Numbered from the stretch's first letter, positions 1 through 8,726 are shown. The stretch: 64,000 nt of DNA from Nostoc sp. FACHB-892 (GCF_014698795.1 NZ_JACJTR010000012.1:124001-188000); one strand, 5' to 3'. Numbers and translations are program-made. Notes: generated by a model not told the origin, from the letters alone.

Positions 1-1
1 T

Positions 2-2734
2 ACTCCTTGTCAAGAAACCTTGGAAGGCAACTTATGTCACTATCCTCAAGGAGTACAAGCTGCTTTCCCCGAAGATGCAGATTTAGTGAGAATGAATGCC
101 GAAAGTTTTCTTGGCGTTCCTCTTACCAGTTCATCCGGGGAAATCATCGGACATATAGGTGTCATAGATGTCAAACCAATGCACCACGATCCTGGGCGAG
201 AAATGATTTTCAAAATCTTTGCTGCCCGTGCCGGTGCTGAATTGGAACGCAAACAAGCAGAAGCAGCCCTACAGCAAAGTGAGTTAAAGTTTCGCACTAT
301 CGTTGAAAAGGTCAACGATATGCTGTTTGTCATCAATCCTGATGGGGTATTTAACTATATTTCTCCTAATATATTGAACACTACCGGATTTGCCCCCAGC
401 GAAATGGAAGGTCATTCCTTAGCATTGTTTACTCATCCCGATGATGTGCCAATATGTTTTGAAGCCGCCCAAACTATCCTCGCAACAGGTGAGGGAATTT
501 CGGGAACTGAGTACCGCGCCAAACATCGAACTAAAGGCTGGGTTTGGCTAACTGCTAATGCAGTCCGCACACAAGATGCCCAAGGTAATTTTCAGATTGT
601 GGGTGTAGCTCGTGATATTAGCGATCGCAAACAAGCAGAAGAAGCTTTGCAACGTCGTACCCAAGCAGAAAGTTTGCTCAGTAGTATTTCTCGGCAATTT
701 ATTGACCAAAATTTAGAAACAGCAATTAATTTTACACTTCAAGCGATCGCTCAGTTTATTAGTGCCGAACACAGCTGTATCTTTGAATTATCCGAAGATC
801 AAAGCCGATTCGACCTCATTCATGAATGGTGTAGCGAAGGTGTCGAGCCATTGATTGCTCTTGCCAAAGGATCACCTGTTGAAAGTTTTCCCTATTTTTA
901 TGCTCCTATCCTTCGTGGCAACCATATACAAATCTCTTGTGTAGCAGAACTGCCGCCTGATACAGCAGAGAAAAAGCTATTTGAAAGAATGTCGTTTCAG
1001 TCTTTAGTTGCTGTACCCATGCTTCACTCTGGCAAAGTAGTTGGATTTGTCGGTACAGCGATGATTCACTTGTGTAAAACCTGGAGTCAAGAGGATGTGA
1101 ATCTATTAAAGCTGATAGGTGAAATAATTGCGATTGGTCGAGCCAGACATCAAGCAGAAGAAGCACTGAGAATTGCCAAAGAAGCCGCCGAAACTGCCAA
1201 CCGAGCTAAAAGTGCTTTCTTGGCTAACATGAGTCACGAACTCCGCACACCTTTGAATGCCATCCTGGGTTTTTCCCAATTAATGGAGCGAGATACTAGC
1301 CTCAAATCAAATCAGCGTGAATCTTTAGCTACTATTAACCGCAGTGGAGAACACTTGCTCAATCTGATTAACGATGTCTTGGAAATGTCCAAAATTGAGG
1401 CTGGACAAATCACTTTCAATCCTGAAGACTTCGACCTTTATCTGTTGTTGCAAACATTACAAGAGATGTTCCAGGTAAGGGCACAAGCAAAGCAATTATT
1501 TCTCAAGTTTGAAATGGCTGCCAATCTCCCCCGTTACATCCAGACAGATGAAGGTAAGCTCCGCCAAGTCCTGATTAACCTTTTGGGTAATGCCGTCAAA
1601 TTTACTCAAACAGGGGGAGTAACCTTACGAGTCAGATTAGGGAGTGGGGAGCAGGGAGCAGGGAGTGAAAGTAGAGGCGCAGAGGAAGCAGGGGAAGTAG
1701 AGGAGGAAGAACTATTGACCCCTGCCTCATACCCCATGCCATGCCCAATGGCCCATGCCCAATGCCCCATGCCCAATACCCCATCCCTTCACTTTGAAGT
1801 CCAAGACACTGGACGGGGGATAGCACCAGAAGAAATGAATAACCTGTTTCAGCCTTTTGTCCAGACAACAAGTGGTATCCAAACCAAGGAGGGAACTGGA
1901 CTAGGATTAACTATTAGCCGTCAATTTGTGCGGTTACTGGGAGGTGATATTCACTTGACAAGTAGCCTTGGACAAGGATCTATTTTTAGCTTTGACATCC
2001 AAGTGAATTTAGCCGCAGCTTTGAAACCTACACCAAAATTAAGTAAAGGACGTGTGATCAAGCTGGCAGCAGACCAACCATCTTACCGGGTTTTGGTAGT
2101 GGATGACCGCAAAGAAAACCGCGATTTAATTGTGCAACTTCTTGGTAGCATTGGCTTTGAGATTAAGGCTGCCAATAATGGACAAGAAGCGATCGCAATG
2201 TGGCAAACTTGGCAACCTCATCTAATTTGGATGGATATGCGGATGCCTATAATAAACGGCTACGATGCAACTAAAGAGATTAGAGCTAAGGAAAGAAATA
2301 TAACTACAAATCACCGCACCGTGATTATTGCCCTAACCGCAAGTGCTTTTGAAGAACAACAGGCAAGTATTTTAGCCGCAGGTTGTGACGATTTGGTTCG
2401 CAAGCCATTCCGGGAGCAGGTGATTTTTGAGAAAATGGCTGAATATTTGCAGGTGCGTTATATCTGTGCAGAAGAAAGCAGTGAAGATGCAACAAACAAC
2501 AACTTAGAGAATATTCAATCTTCCATCTTGGATCTTCGCTCTGCAATTACCGCTATGCCTAGCAAATGGTTAACAGAACTTAATCAAGCAGCCGTTGAAG
2601 TGGATGCTGAAAGGATTTTCCAACTAATTGAGCAAATTCCCCAAACTCATTCTGCTTTGGCAGAAAAGTTGGCACATTTAGTCCGCAGCTTCTGCTTCGA
2701 TGAAATTATCGACCTAACGGAAGATAATTCGTAA
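2..2734 (+). CDS. GAF-PAS-GAF hybrid histidine kinase, 5' truncated by window edge
   Basis: Cytoplasmic two-component sensor kinase. The reading frame is open from base 2, so the N-terminus lies outside the window and the first start-like codon (TTG at 20) is not the real start. Seen in order: end of a GAF domain (to about base 230, with ESFLGVPL), PAS/PAC (about 280-620), a second GAF (about 680-1130), HisKA with the phospho-acceptor His at 1235-1237 in MSHELRTPLN, an HATPase domain (DTGRGI near 1803, GTGLGL near 1890), and a receiver domain (VVDDRKEN, Asp in WMDMRMP near 2235). The last 90 or so residues form an unassigned helical tail without a clear HPt histidine. Odd feature: about 50 low-complexity residues (bases 1639-1787) interrupt the ATPase domain between the N box and the G1 box. 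No transmembrane segment is visible. The stop codon overlaps a sequence matching a MITE end. Confidence 0.93.
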   Translation, partial: TPCQETLEGNLCHYPQGVQAAFPEDADLVRMNAESFLGVPLTSSSGEIIGHIGVIDVKPMHHDPGREMIFKIFAARAGAELERKQAEAALQQSELKFRTIVEKVNDMLFVINPDGVFNYISPNILNTTGFAPSEMEGHSLALFTHPDDVPICFEAAQTILATGEGISGTEYRAKHRTKGWVWLTANAVRTQDAQGNFQIVGVARDISDRKQAEEALQRRTQAESLLSSISRQFIDQNLETAINFTLQAIAQFISAEHSCIFELSEDQSRFDLIHEWCSEGVEPLIALAKGSPVESFPYFYAPILRGNHIQISCVAELPPDTAEKKLFERMSFQSLVAVPMLHSGKVVGFVGTAMIHLCKTWSQEDVNLLKLIGEIIAIGRARHQAEEALRIAKEAAETANRAKSAFLANMSHELRTPLNAILGFSQLMERDTSLKSNQRESLATINRSGEHLLNLINDVLEMSKIEAGQITFNPEDFDLYLLLQTLQEMFQVRAQAKQLFLKFEMAANLPRYIQTDEGKLRQVLINLLGNAVKFTQTGGVTLRVRLGSGEQGAGSESRGAEEAGEVEEEELLTPASYPMPCPMAHAQCPMPNTPSLHFEVQDTGRGIAPEEMNNLFQPFVQTTSGIQTKEGTGLGLTISRQFVRLLGGDIHLTSSLGQGSIFSFDIQVNLAAALKPTPKLSKGRVIKLAADQPSYRVLVVDDRKENRDLIVQLLGSIGFEIKAANNGQEAIAMWQTWQPHLIWMDMRMPIINGYDATKEIRAKERNITTNHRTVIIALTASAFEEQQASILAAGCDDLVRKPFREQVIFEKMAEYLQVRYICAEESSEDATNNNLENIQSSILDLRSAITAMPSKWLTELNQAAVEVDAERIFQLIEQIPQTHSALAEKLAHLVRSFCFDEIIDLTEDNS
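1639..1787 (+). repeat. In-frame short tandem repeats inside a histidine kinase
   Basis: G-rich units (GGGAGCAGGGAGCAGGGAG) are followed by C-rich tandem units built on CCCATGCCCAATG. Repeats of this kind are otherwise intergenic in this window (for example 30290-30345). Here they stay in frame and add about 50 Gly/Glu/Pro/Met/Cys-rich residues between the N box and the G1 box of the kinase ATPase domain. The flanks read as normal HATPase sequence. Confidence 0.8.
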
Positions 2735-2790
2735 TATCATGTCCAATAAAGAGTGAAGCGTGTAATTTGTAGGTTCTAATCTCTAGAAAT

Positions 2791-2940
2791 TATATTATGC
2801 CTGCATAATTAGTTATGTTAACCACAGTCATTACACCCCACCCCCAACCCCTCCCCGCAAGCGGGGAGGGGAGACAAAGCGTAGCTTTGGCGGGGTGGGG
2901 TTCTTCGGGTTTAATAGGCAATCAAGCGGAGATGATATTA
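2791..2940 (-). mobile_element. MITE-like element, copy A
   Basis: An approximately 150-bp non-coding block whose reverse complement matches 53860-54010 along its whole length, including the ends. Its core is a GC-rich hairpin (CCCCTCCCCGC / GCGGGGAGGGG) with a flank reading AAAGCGTAGCTTTGGCGGGG. The terminal sequences are TATATTATGCCTGC on the left and CGGAGATGATATTA on the right, degenerate versions of the better preserved inverted repeats of copy B. No transposase is encoded. A separate copy of the terminal motif, TAATATCATGTCC, lies at 2732-2744 over the stop codon of the preceding kinase. Confidence 0.7.
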
Positions 2941-2952
2941 CACGCTTAAATA

Positions 2953-3435
2953 TTAATTTGTTGCTAAAGCTGGTTCTGCCAAAAAATATTTCAGATTTTC
3001 TTGCTGAGTGGCAAATTTCAAATACTGAGATGCCATTTCTGGCGTTAACAATTCAATCATTAATCTGTTTTCCACCCAAAACTCAATTACATCAAAGAAA
3101 GAATCGCGGTTACAGCGCACTACACGCCAACCTTCACGGACACCGATTTGTTCAATTTCTTTCTGGCTAATGGGCACAGAAATAGCTGCATGAATATCTG
3201 TATAAATAGAGGTAATTGCAGTACGGATAAATACGCATTCTTCATCATTTTCACCAGGTTCAATTTGAGAGCCTAAAGGATAGAGTTCAATGGCTGTACC
3301 GTATTCATCAAAAGGTATAACCATATAACTTCCTGGGTTAGGAGGAAAAGGAACAGCTTGTGCTTTTAAGATTTCCGCCAGAACTTGAGCAACATGGCTG
3401 GGGTTTCTAACAGCAATTGAAATATGGTGAATCAT
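2953..3435 (-). CDS. VOC (glyoxalase/bleomycin-resistance fold) family protein
   Basis: A 160-residue soluble protein. The N-terminus (IHHISIAVRNPSHVAQVLAE) has the usual start of a vicinal-oxygen-chelate module: His near the start of strand 1, followed by a helix. GTAIELYPLG corresponds to the end of a first beta-alpha-beta-beta-beta module, and NRLMIELLTP closes a second, weaker one. Members bind a metal and act as lyases, isomerases or dioxygenases; the substrate cannot be read from the sequence. The ATG at 3435 is the only reasonable start. It is monocistronic on the minus strand, and its 3' end lies 13 bp from MITE copy A. A 20-bp motif shared with the cupin gene promoter region lies about 40 bp upstream. 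Confidence 0.75.
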   Translation of the reverse strand: MIHHISIAVRNPSHVAQVLAEILKAQAVPFPPNPGSYMVIPFDEYGTAIELYPLGSQIEPGENDEECVFIRTAITSIYTDIHAAISVPISQKEIEQIGVREGWRVVRCNRDSFFDVIEFWVENRLMIELLTPEMASQYLKFATQQENLKYFLAEPALATN

Positions 3436-3474
3436 GGAATGACCTCAGTTCGATATTTTGTAGATTAAGAAACA

Positions 3475-3494
3475 ATCGGGGAGAACTAGGGGAG
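3475..3494 (+). repeat. 20-bp dispersed motif, copy 1
   Basis: ATCGGGGAGAACTAGGGGAG, preceded by GATTAAGAAA. It is identical over 20 bp to 4756-4775 and similar, in inverted orientation, to 6469-6488. It lies just upstream of the minus-strand VOC gene. Confidence 0.6.
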
Positions 3495-3561
3495 GCAGGG
3501 GGAATAGGGGGAGCATAATCAAGCGTAATTAGGGTTCTATGCAACTTAAATGCTCATTAAC

Positions 3562-4101
3562 TTACTTAGGTCGCCCGTAATGAGATCGACTCTTGCCATC
3601 GGAGGTTGCAAGCACCAGAACTTGCTGCCCGTAATCGTTCGTCTCAATCGACCACTCGTAAGTTTCAGGCTTTGCTGTATTGCGGCTGGAGTAGGTGCGC
3701 CTGCTATTGCAGATTTGCCCTTTGGATGTGCTGTCGCTAGGTTGGAAAGTTAGGCGTTGAGCCTCAATCTTAACTTTGCCCTTTTCCTCTATGAAAAGGT
3801 TGGATGCACAGTTGTAGGTGTTGATTTGAAGCAGCCGATTTCGCTTGTAATTACCGTCAGATGCAAGTTGAAATTGATCGCTTGAACCATTTGGGGCTGC
3901 TGACTGCCCTGTGTAGCTGTCTTGGTATTGGATAGACGAGATTCGACCGTACCGCCATTCGCCCTGGAGTTCGGCAGGCACTCCAGTACCGTTTTTACCC
4001 GCCTGGCTCGTGCTTGCGTACAAAACAAGGCTAGCGGTGAGTCCCAAACTCAGGACAGCTTTTGGCATCGAATAGAGTTGCTTGTTTGTTATTGAGTACA
4101 T
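3562..4101 (-). CDS. Secreted hypothetical protein
   Basis: A 179-residue protein, not assigned to a family. The N-terminus has a signal peptide: a polar start, a hydrophobic stretch (AVLSLGLTASLVLYAS) and a likely cleavage after SQA near residue 34. The rest is Ser/Thr/Asn-rich, with ELQGEWRYGRI near the start and three Cys (in NCASN, ICNSR and nearby) that could form a disulfide in the periplasm. An ELxGxW opening is common in lipocalin-like or DUF-type beta-barrel exported proteins, but that is only a hint. The start could also be the internal ATG twelve codons later, which gives a more compact signal peptide. It stands alone, with no operon partner. Confidence 0.65.
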   Translation of the reverse strand: MYSITNKQLYSMPKAVLSLGLTASLVLYASTSQAGKNGTGVPAELQGEWRYGRISSIQYQDSYTGQSAAPNGSSDQFQLASDGNYKRNRLLQINTYNCASNLFIEEKGKVKIEAQRLTFQPSDSTSKGQICNSRRTYSSRNTAKPETYEWSIETNDYGQQVLVLATSDGKSRSHYGRPK

Positions 4102-4226
4102 AAGATTTTTGCAGAAATAGATTTATTTACCAACGAAAGTGATTTATAACGCAAAGTCTGCGTGTTTATATATAGTCATTCCCATTAGGGGCGCATCTCT
4201 GTGCGCCCTGCATCCAAATGAAAGGT

Positions 4227-4679
4227 TCACGCAAGAAACTGCAATCCATATTTGTTCAAAACAGGCTGTACTTTTTCCATGTTTAGCGATGAACTATCTG
4301 CTACTTGACCCATTTCTTCATAAAAGTTTTTTGCGCCTTTAGGTGAAACTAAAACCAAAAATTTAGCATTAGCAGAACGAATCTTGAAGGCGTGTGGTGC
4401 ATTGTGAGGAATGTTAACGAAAAATCCTGGTGATGCCAAAATTGTTTCTGTACCAATTTGGATATCTAGTTCACCTTCTAGAATATAAAATGCTTCTTCC
4501 CAAGGGTGAGTATGCAATGGTGGCCCATTTCCTTCTGTATCTGTAAATTCATAAATTGTCCAAGCTTGATTTGTATCTTCACCAGTTGCTTTTATGGTAA
4601 ATTGTCCGCCAAGAATTGAGAATTGATTACCTTCTCCTGGTGCAATAATGGTTGGTTTACGTATAGTTGAACTTTGCAT
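4227..4679 (-). CDS. Cupin domain protein
   Basis: A small single-domain cupin of about 150 residues. Motif 1 reads [18 protein letters not shown] (metal-binding His-x-His and Glu) and motif 2 is [15 protein letters not shown] with the distal His. Such proteins fold as a conserved beta-barrel that usually binds Fe, Mn or Ni; oxygenase, isomerase and signalling roles are all known. The start chosen is the ATG at 4679 because AAGGAG lies eight bases upstream on the minus strand; a 14-codon in-frame extension to 4721 lacks a ribosome binding site. A copy of the 20-bp motif also found before the VOC gene lies about 77 bp upstream. Confidence 0.8.
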   Translation of the reverse strand: MQSSTIRKPTIIAPGEGNQFSILGGQFTIKATGEDTNQAWTIYEFTDTEGNGPPLHTHPWEEAFYILEGELDIQIGTETILASPGFFVNIPHNAPHAFKIRSANAKFLVLVSPKGAKNFYEEMGQVADSSSLNMEKVQPVLNKYGLQFLA

Positions 4680-4755
4680 ACAAGTTACTCCTTGTTGTGT
4701 AATTTGGGAAGTGTGAGCCACAAACTTGATTTGATGTTTGTAAGATTAGAAATTA

Positions 4756-4775
4756 ATCGGGGAGAACTAGGGGAG
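4756..4775 (+). repeat. 20-bp dispersed motif, copy 2
   Basis: ATCGGGGAGAACTAGGGGAG, identical to 3475-3494, with a similar preceding GATTAGAAA. It lies upstream of the minus-strand cupin gene and between it and the divergent kinase gene at 4882. Confidence 0.6.
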
Positions 4776-4881
4776 ATAAATGGGTAATTGATATTTTTTT
4801 GTAACTGATTATTAAGACACTGAACTAAGGTTAAAATCTCTAGGAATAATTAGTAGCTTTCTGGCTAAAGTCGATATTGCC

Positions 4882-6447
4882 ATGCCTAATGAACCGCTCA
4901 ACTTGCCTAAAGCAGATATACTGGTGATTGATGATACTCCAGAAAATCTGAACCTCCTATCTGCCATGCTGACGGAACAGGGATATAAAGTTCGGAGTGT
5001 AACTAAAGGTTCTACGGGGTTACGGGGAGCAAATGCTGTCCCGCCCGACCTGATTTTGCTAGATGTGAATATGCCTGAGATGAATGGGTATGAAGTCTGC
5101 CAACAGCTGAAGGCAAGCGATCGCACCCGCGAAATTCCGGTAATTTTTATCAGCGCTTTGGGTGATGTGCTGGATAAGGTGAAAGCGTTTGCAGTTGGCG
5201 GGGTAGATTATATCACTAAGCCTTTTCAACTAGAAGAGGTTTTAGCACGCATTGAAAATCACTTGACGATTTGGAAACTGCAACAACAACTCCAAGCTCA
5301 AAATGAGCGGTTGCAGCAGGAAATTTCTGAACGCACCAAAGCAGAAGAGAAGTTTGCTAAAGTTTTTCGCTCTAGTCCCAATCCGATTGCGATCGCCACA
5401 ATTTCGGAAGCTCGTTTTATTGATGTTAATCCCAGTTTCTTAAAAATGAGCGGCTATTCTTTAGAGGAAGTAATTGGAGATACCGCAAATGAACTTAATT
5501 TGGGTAAAAACACAACCGCGACGTCTAACGACAAGCCGCTAGGTGTCTACACTCAAACAATTCAACTTTTGCCGGAAACTGGATCACTGTATAATCTAGA
5601 ATTTGAATTTTCTACTAAGTCTGGAGAACTCAAAACTATACTGATATCTCTCGAATTGATTGACTTAGGTGGAGTACCCTGTGCTTTATTAATTGCCAAT
5701 GATATCACCGAACGTAAACGTCTAGAAAATGAATTTATCTCTTTAGTTAGTCATGAATTGCGTACACCTTTAACTTCCACAATGGGAGCATTAGATTTAT
5801 TGGGTTCAGGACAACTGGGAACTCTGAGCGAACAGGGGCAAAAAGTCTTGAGCATTGCCACCACTAATACTGAACGCCTAATTCGTTTGGTAAACGATAT
5901 TCTCGATTTAGAACGGATGAAATCGGGCAAAATCTTCACGCGTAAGACAAAGTGCAACGCCGCAGACTTGCTAATTATGGCAACGGAAGCAATGCAAGCA
6001 ATGGCAGATAAATTACAAGTCAGACTGATTATAAATCCTGTAGAAGTTGAACTTTGGGCAGACCCCGATCGCCTCTTGCAAACCCTGATTAACTTACTAA
6101 GCAACGCTATTAAGTTTTCTGAACCAGGCGATACCGTATGGATAAGTGCTACTCTCTCAGAATCTAGAAGCGTTGAGTCTGAAGAAAATCAGCCTTCATT
6201 ACCCAAATATCTTTTGATTACTATCCAAGATGAAGGGCGAGGAATTCCTGAAGATAAATTGCAAATAATCTTCGAGCGTTTTCAGCAGGTAGATGCATCC
6301 GACTCTCGCAACAAAGGAGGAACAGGTTTAGGACTGGCTATTTGCCGAAATATTGTCCAGCAACATAACGGTAAAATATGGGTTGAGAGCATTTTGGGTA
6401 AAGGTAGCACTTTTTATGTACTGTTACCTTTACCAGCTTTGCAATAA
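4882..6447 (+). CDS. Response regulator-PAS-histidine kinase
   Basis: A 521-residue soluble signalling protein with an N-terminal receiver, common in cyanobacteria. The receiver covers residues 1-125 (LVIDDTPEN; phospho-acceptor Asp61 in LLDVNMPEM; TKPF lysine). A coiled-coil linker rich in Gln/Glu follows (about 125-155), then a PAS domain (about 155-280, ending in ITERKRLE), HisKA with His about 291 in VSHELRTPLT, and HATPase (NLLSNAIKF; DEGRGI; GGTGLGL). It probably receives phosphate from, or is modulated by, another kinase through the receiver. The lone receiver protein at 6554 follows on the same strand 106 bp later and is a plausible output partner. The start ATG follows a weak ribosome binding site. 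Confidence 0.92.
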   Translation: MPNEPLNLPKADILVIDDTPENLNLLSAMLTEQGYKVRSVTKGSTGLRGANAVPPDLILLDVNMPEMNGYEVCQQLKASDRTREIPVIFISALGDVLDKVKAFAVGGVDYITKPFQLEEVLARIENHLTIWKLQQQLQAQNERLQQEISERTKAEEKFAKVFRSSPNPIAIATISEARFIDVNPSFLKMSGYSLEEVIGDTANELNLGKNTTATSNDKPLGVYTQTIQLLPETGSLYNLEFEFSTKSGELKTILISLELIDLGGVPCALLIANDITERKRLENEFISLVSHELRTPLTSTMGALDLLGSGQLGTLSEQGQKVLSIATTNTERLIRLVNDILDLERMKSGKIFTRKTKCNAADLLIMATEAMQAMADKLQVRLIINPVEVELWADPDRLLQTLINLLSNAIKFSEPGDTVWISATLSESRSVESEENQPSLPKYLLITIQDEGRGIPEDKLQIIFERFQQVDASDSRNKGGTGLGLAICRNIVQQHNGKIWVESILGKGSTFYVLLPLPALQ

Positions 6448-6468
6448 ACGGCTTCTAAGTGCTTAATT

Positions 6469-6488
6469 CTCCCCTAATTTTCCCCGAT
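6469..6488 (-). repeat. 20-bp dispersed motif, diverged inverted copy
   Basis: On the minus strand it reads ATCGGGGAAAATTAGGGGAG, two differences from the copies at 3475 and 4756. It lies between the REC-PAS kinase gene and the lone receiver gene. Confidence 0.45.
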
Positions 6489-6553
6489 CTGGCTTTAGAA
6501 TATCTCAAGAGCGATCAAGCAAATCAACACGTAGATCGTGCAAAAGTATCAGT

Positions 6554-6925
6554 ATGAACAGAAATATCTTGATTGTTGATGATGAAGAAGATGTGCGGGC
6601 GATCGCAAAGTTGGGATTAGAAATGGGTGCTGGTTGGAACGTGTTGACTGCTTGTTCTGGTCGAGAAGCGTTGAATATAGCCACCAACTCTACACTTGAT
6701 GTCATTTTACTAGATATGATGATGCCTGATATGGATGGGCGTGCCACTCTGCAACAACTGAAAGCTAACCCTGGCACTAAAAAAATTCCAGTAATTTTAT
6801 TAACAGCCAAATTCCAGCAATCAGATCGAGAGAGTTTTACTGATTTGGATGTCGCTGCTATTTTTGCCAAGCCTTTCCGTCCATTGAAACTGGCAGAGCA
6901 AATCAATGAAGTACTGGGGATTTAA
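6554..6925 (+). CDS. Single-domain response regulator (receiver only)
   Basis: 123 residues comprising one CheY-like receiver domain: acidic pocket VDDEED at residues 9-13, phospho-acceptor Asp54 in LLDMMMPDM, the Thr of the LLTAK segment and the conserved Lys of AKPF. There is no output domain, so it should act in a phosphorelay or by protein contact in the cytoplasm. It lies 106 bp downstream of the REC-PAS histidine kinase in the same direction and is probably functionally linked, although a HIP1-rich spacer and the diverged 20-bp motif separate them. Confidence 0.92.
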   Translation: MNRNILIVDDEEDVRAIAKLGLEMGAGWNVLTACSGREALNIATNSTLDVILLDMMMPDMDGRATLQQLKANPGTKKIPVILLTAKFQQSDRESFTDLDVAAIFAKPFRPLKLAEQINEVLGI

Positions 6926-6963
6926 CCTGACTTTGATGAACGACATTAGTTAAATGACCCGTG

Positions 6964-8013
6964 TTATACGCCTAAATATGGTGCTAAGGCTAAAGTTTTC
7001 GTCAGATCAGCAAGGAGAACGCGATCGCAGAGGTTAAACATTTCTACTTCTGTCTGTGTCTGTCGCATCAGCCGCAGGAAATGACCTTTAGTGTCAACAC
7101 TCAGCGCAATGTAGTTGAGGAACATTTTGAGGTAGCCTACACGCGATCGCTCTGGCATACTTGTTGCGGTTGGGGTCTGCCATAAACGATCAATATAGTT
7201 GCGTACCTCCACTAAAGGAACGGGCGCGATCGGCTCTCCTCGCAAAGCCTGGCGAATTTGACTAAAAATCCAAGGATTCCCGATCGCCCAGCGTCCCACC
7301 ATTACACCTGCCGCGCCCGTTTGAGAAAGCACTTCAAGAGTAGTTGTCGCAGAGTAGATATTGCCATTGGCCAGCACTGGACAATCGACTCGTTTCACCG
7401 CTTCAGCGATCAAATCATATTTCACTGCCCCGTGGTACATATCTTTCACCGTGCGACCATGCAAACTCAGCAAATCAATGCTGTGGCGATTGATCATATC
7501 TAAAATTTCGTAAAAGGTATCTGTATTTTCAAAGCCTACGCGCATCTTGACAGTCAAAGGTCGATCGTTGACTGCCTGCCGTAGTTCTTCCAAAATCCGA
7601 TCCACTTTTTCTGGTGAGAGTAGCAATCCACCCCCAACATTTTTGCGATAGATTCTAGGTGCTGGACAACCCATGTTCAAGTCAACTCCAGCGATATTAT
7701 AGTTGCAGAGTTCCTTTGCTGTTCTTACTAAGTCTGGAATGCTTTCGCCAATCATTTGAGCAAAAACAGGGCGACCCGTGTCGTTTTCAGTAATTGCTGC
7801 CAAAATGCTACGATTGAGCCGTGAAGTATCATTCACGCGGAAATACTCGGTGAAAAAGTAATCAGGACTGCCGTAGTGGGCAATGACCTTCATAAACCAG
7901 AGATTTGTTACATCCTGCATGGGCGCAAGAGCGGTGAGAGATAGGTCTTTCTGGAGTGCTTTAGGGAGCAATACCTGGGACGACATGGAGATGAGAGCGT
8001 TTCGACAAAGCAT
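6964..8013 (-). CDS. tRNA-dihydrouridine synthase family protein
   Basis: An FMN-dependent enzyme that reduces uridine to dihydrouridine in the tRNA D-loop. Visible: the Dus N-terminal motif LTALAPMQDVTNLWF, QMIGESIPD, the active-site DLNMGCPAPR with Cys116, KMRVGFENTD, LLSLHGRTVKDMYHGAVKYD, a VLANGNIYS phosphate-binding segment and GVMVGRWAIGNPW. The TIM barrel is complete at 349 residues, usual for the family. It is cytoplasmic and monocistronic on the minus strand. The internal ATG at 7986 is an alternative start; neither start has a clear ribosome binding site. The subfamily (DusA/B/C) is not assigned. Confidence 0.93.
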   Translation of the reverse strand: MLCRNALISMSSQVLLPKALQKDLSLTALAPMQDVTNLWFMKVIAHYGSPDYFFTEYFRVNDTSRLNRSILAAITENDTGRPVFAQMIGESIPDLVRTAKELCNYNIAGVDLNMGCPAPRIYRKNVGGGLLLSPEKVDRILEELRQAVNDRPLTVKMRVGFENTDTFYEILDMINRHSIDLLSLHGRTVKDMYHGAVKYDLIAEAVKRVDCPVLANGNIYSATTTLEVLSQTGAAGVMVGRWAIGNPWIFSQIRQALRGEPIAPVPLVEVRNYIDRLWQTPTATSMPERSRVGYLKMFLNYIALSVDTKGHFLRLMRQTQTEVEMFNLCDRVLLADLTKTLALAPYLGV

Positions 8014-8353
8014 TACTATATCAAAAAATGGTTACTAAGATTTCACCCATGTTTAGGTTGAGCAACTAATTGGTTTAAAATTGCCAAACATTGCTTTGGC
8101 TTACATTGTTTTAGGCAAGGGACTTTCTTAGTGGTCTGGCAAGGGAACTTTGCTGAGTTTATGGTAAGAAATTCAAGTTCTTTTCTTCTTTTGCCCTCTG
8201 CCTTTAAAGCGATGGGATATTTTTTTTGCAAGTCCCTAGTGATATATCGCTTATTGCTGGTGAACGTAACCCGCTCACGCTAGCTACCAAATTCAAATCA
8301 TGGTCAAGTCAATGCTTGACATTCTTCAATAGTATATTTAAACTATTAGTTAA
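8014..8353. other. Intergenic stretch, no gene recognised
   Basis: AT-rich spacer between the divergent dus and arsR-like genes. A 62-codon open frame on the minus strand (8043-8231) has no homology-like features and is dismissed. The right end carries the operator-like palindrome listed separately. Confidence 0.5.
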
Positions 8354-8369
8354 TTAACCGAACGGTTAA
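8354..8369. promoter_or_regulatory. 16-bp palindrome, candidate operator
   Basis: TTAACCGAACGGTTAA is a perfect dyad with a 2-base centre, ending six bases before the ATG of the ArsR-type regulator. It occupies the place where a ribosome binding site would be, and no Shine-Dalgarno sequence is visible there. This is the expected position for autorepression by a dimeric winged-helix regulator, which is inference. ACCGNNCGGT-type dyads are also common for TetR proteins. Confidence 0.6.
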
Positions 8370-8375
8370 ATAAAA

Positions 8376-8726
8376 ATGTCTACCGATCAACTGAGCGTCA
8401 CCTTTTTTGCACTTGCCGATCCTACCCGGCGTGCAATTCTAGCTCACCTCGCTAAGGGTGAGGCATCGGTGACTGAGTTAGCCAAGCCTTTTAAAATGAG
8501 TCTTCCAGCAATTTCCAAGCATCTCAAGGTACTGGAGCGTGCTGGACTGATCACGCGGGGGCGTGAGGCTCAATGGCGACCTTGCCAAATCAAAGCACAA
8601 CCGCTCAAGGATGCAGCGGATTGGATTGAGCAATATCGCCAATTTTGGGAACAGAGACTTGATCGGCTGGATGATTACCTACAGGAATTACAAACCCAGG
8701 AGAAACAAGATGAGCAACAAAAATGA
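8376..8726 (+). CDS. ArsR-family winged-helix transcriptional regulator
   Basis: 116 residues with a compact winged helix: FFALADPTRRAILAHLAKGE opens helix 1-2, VTELAKPFKMSLPAISKHLKVLERAGLI is the recognition helix-turn-helix, and TRGREAQWRPCQI is the wing. There is no CxC metal-binding pair, so it is unlikely to be a metal sensor; ArsR proteins of this kind are typically found next to AHSA1/SRPBCC genes. The next gene overlaps its 3' end by 17 bp, indicating translational coupling. A palindrome immediately upstream suggests autoregulation. A C-terminal Gln/Glu-rich helix extends past the wing. Confidence 0.92.
   Translation: MSTDQLSVTFFALADPTRRAILAHLAKGEASVTELAKPFKMSLPAISKHLKVLERAGLITRGREAQWRPCQIKAQPLKDAADWIEQYRQFWEQRLDRLDDYLQELQTQEKQDEQQK

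Noticed and set aside
8043..8231. 62-codon minus-strand frame in the dus-arsR spacer
   Set aside because: Lys-rich, no ribosome binding site, no recognisable family; it looks like random AT-rich spacer.
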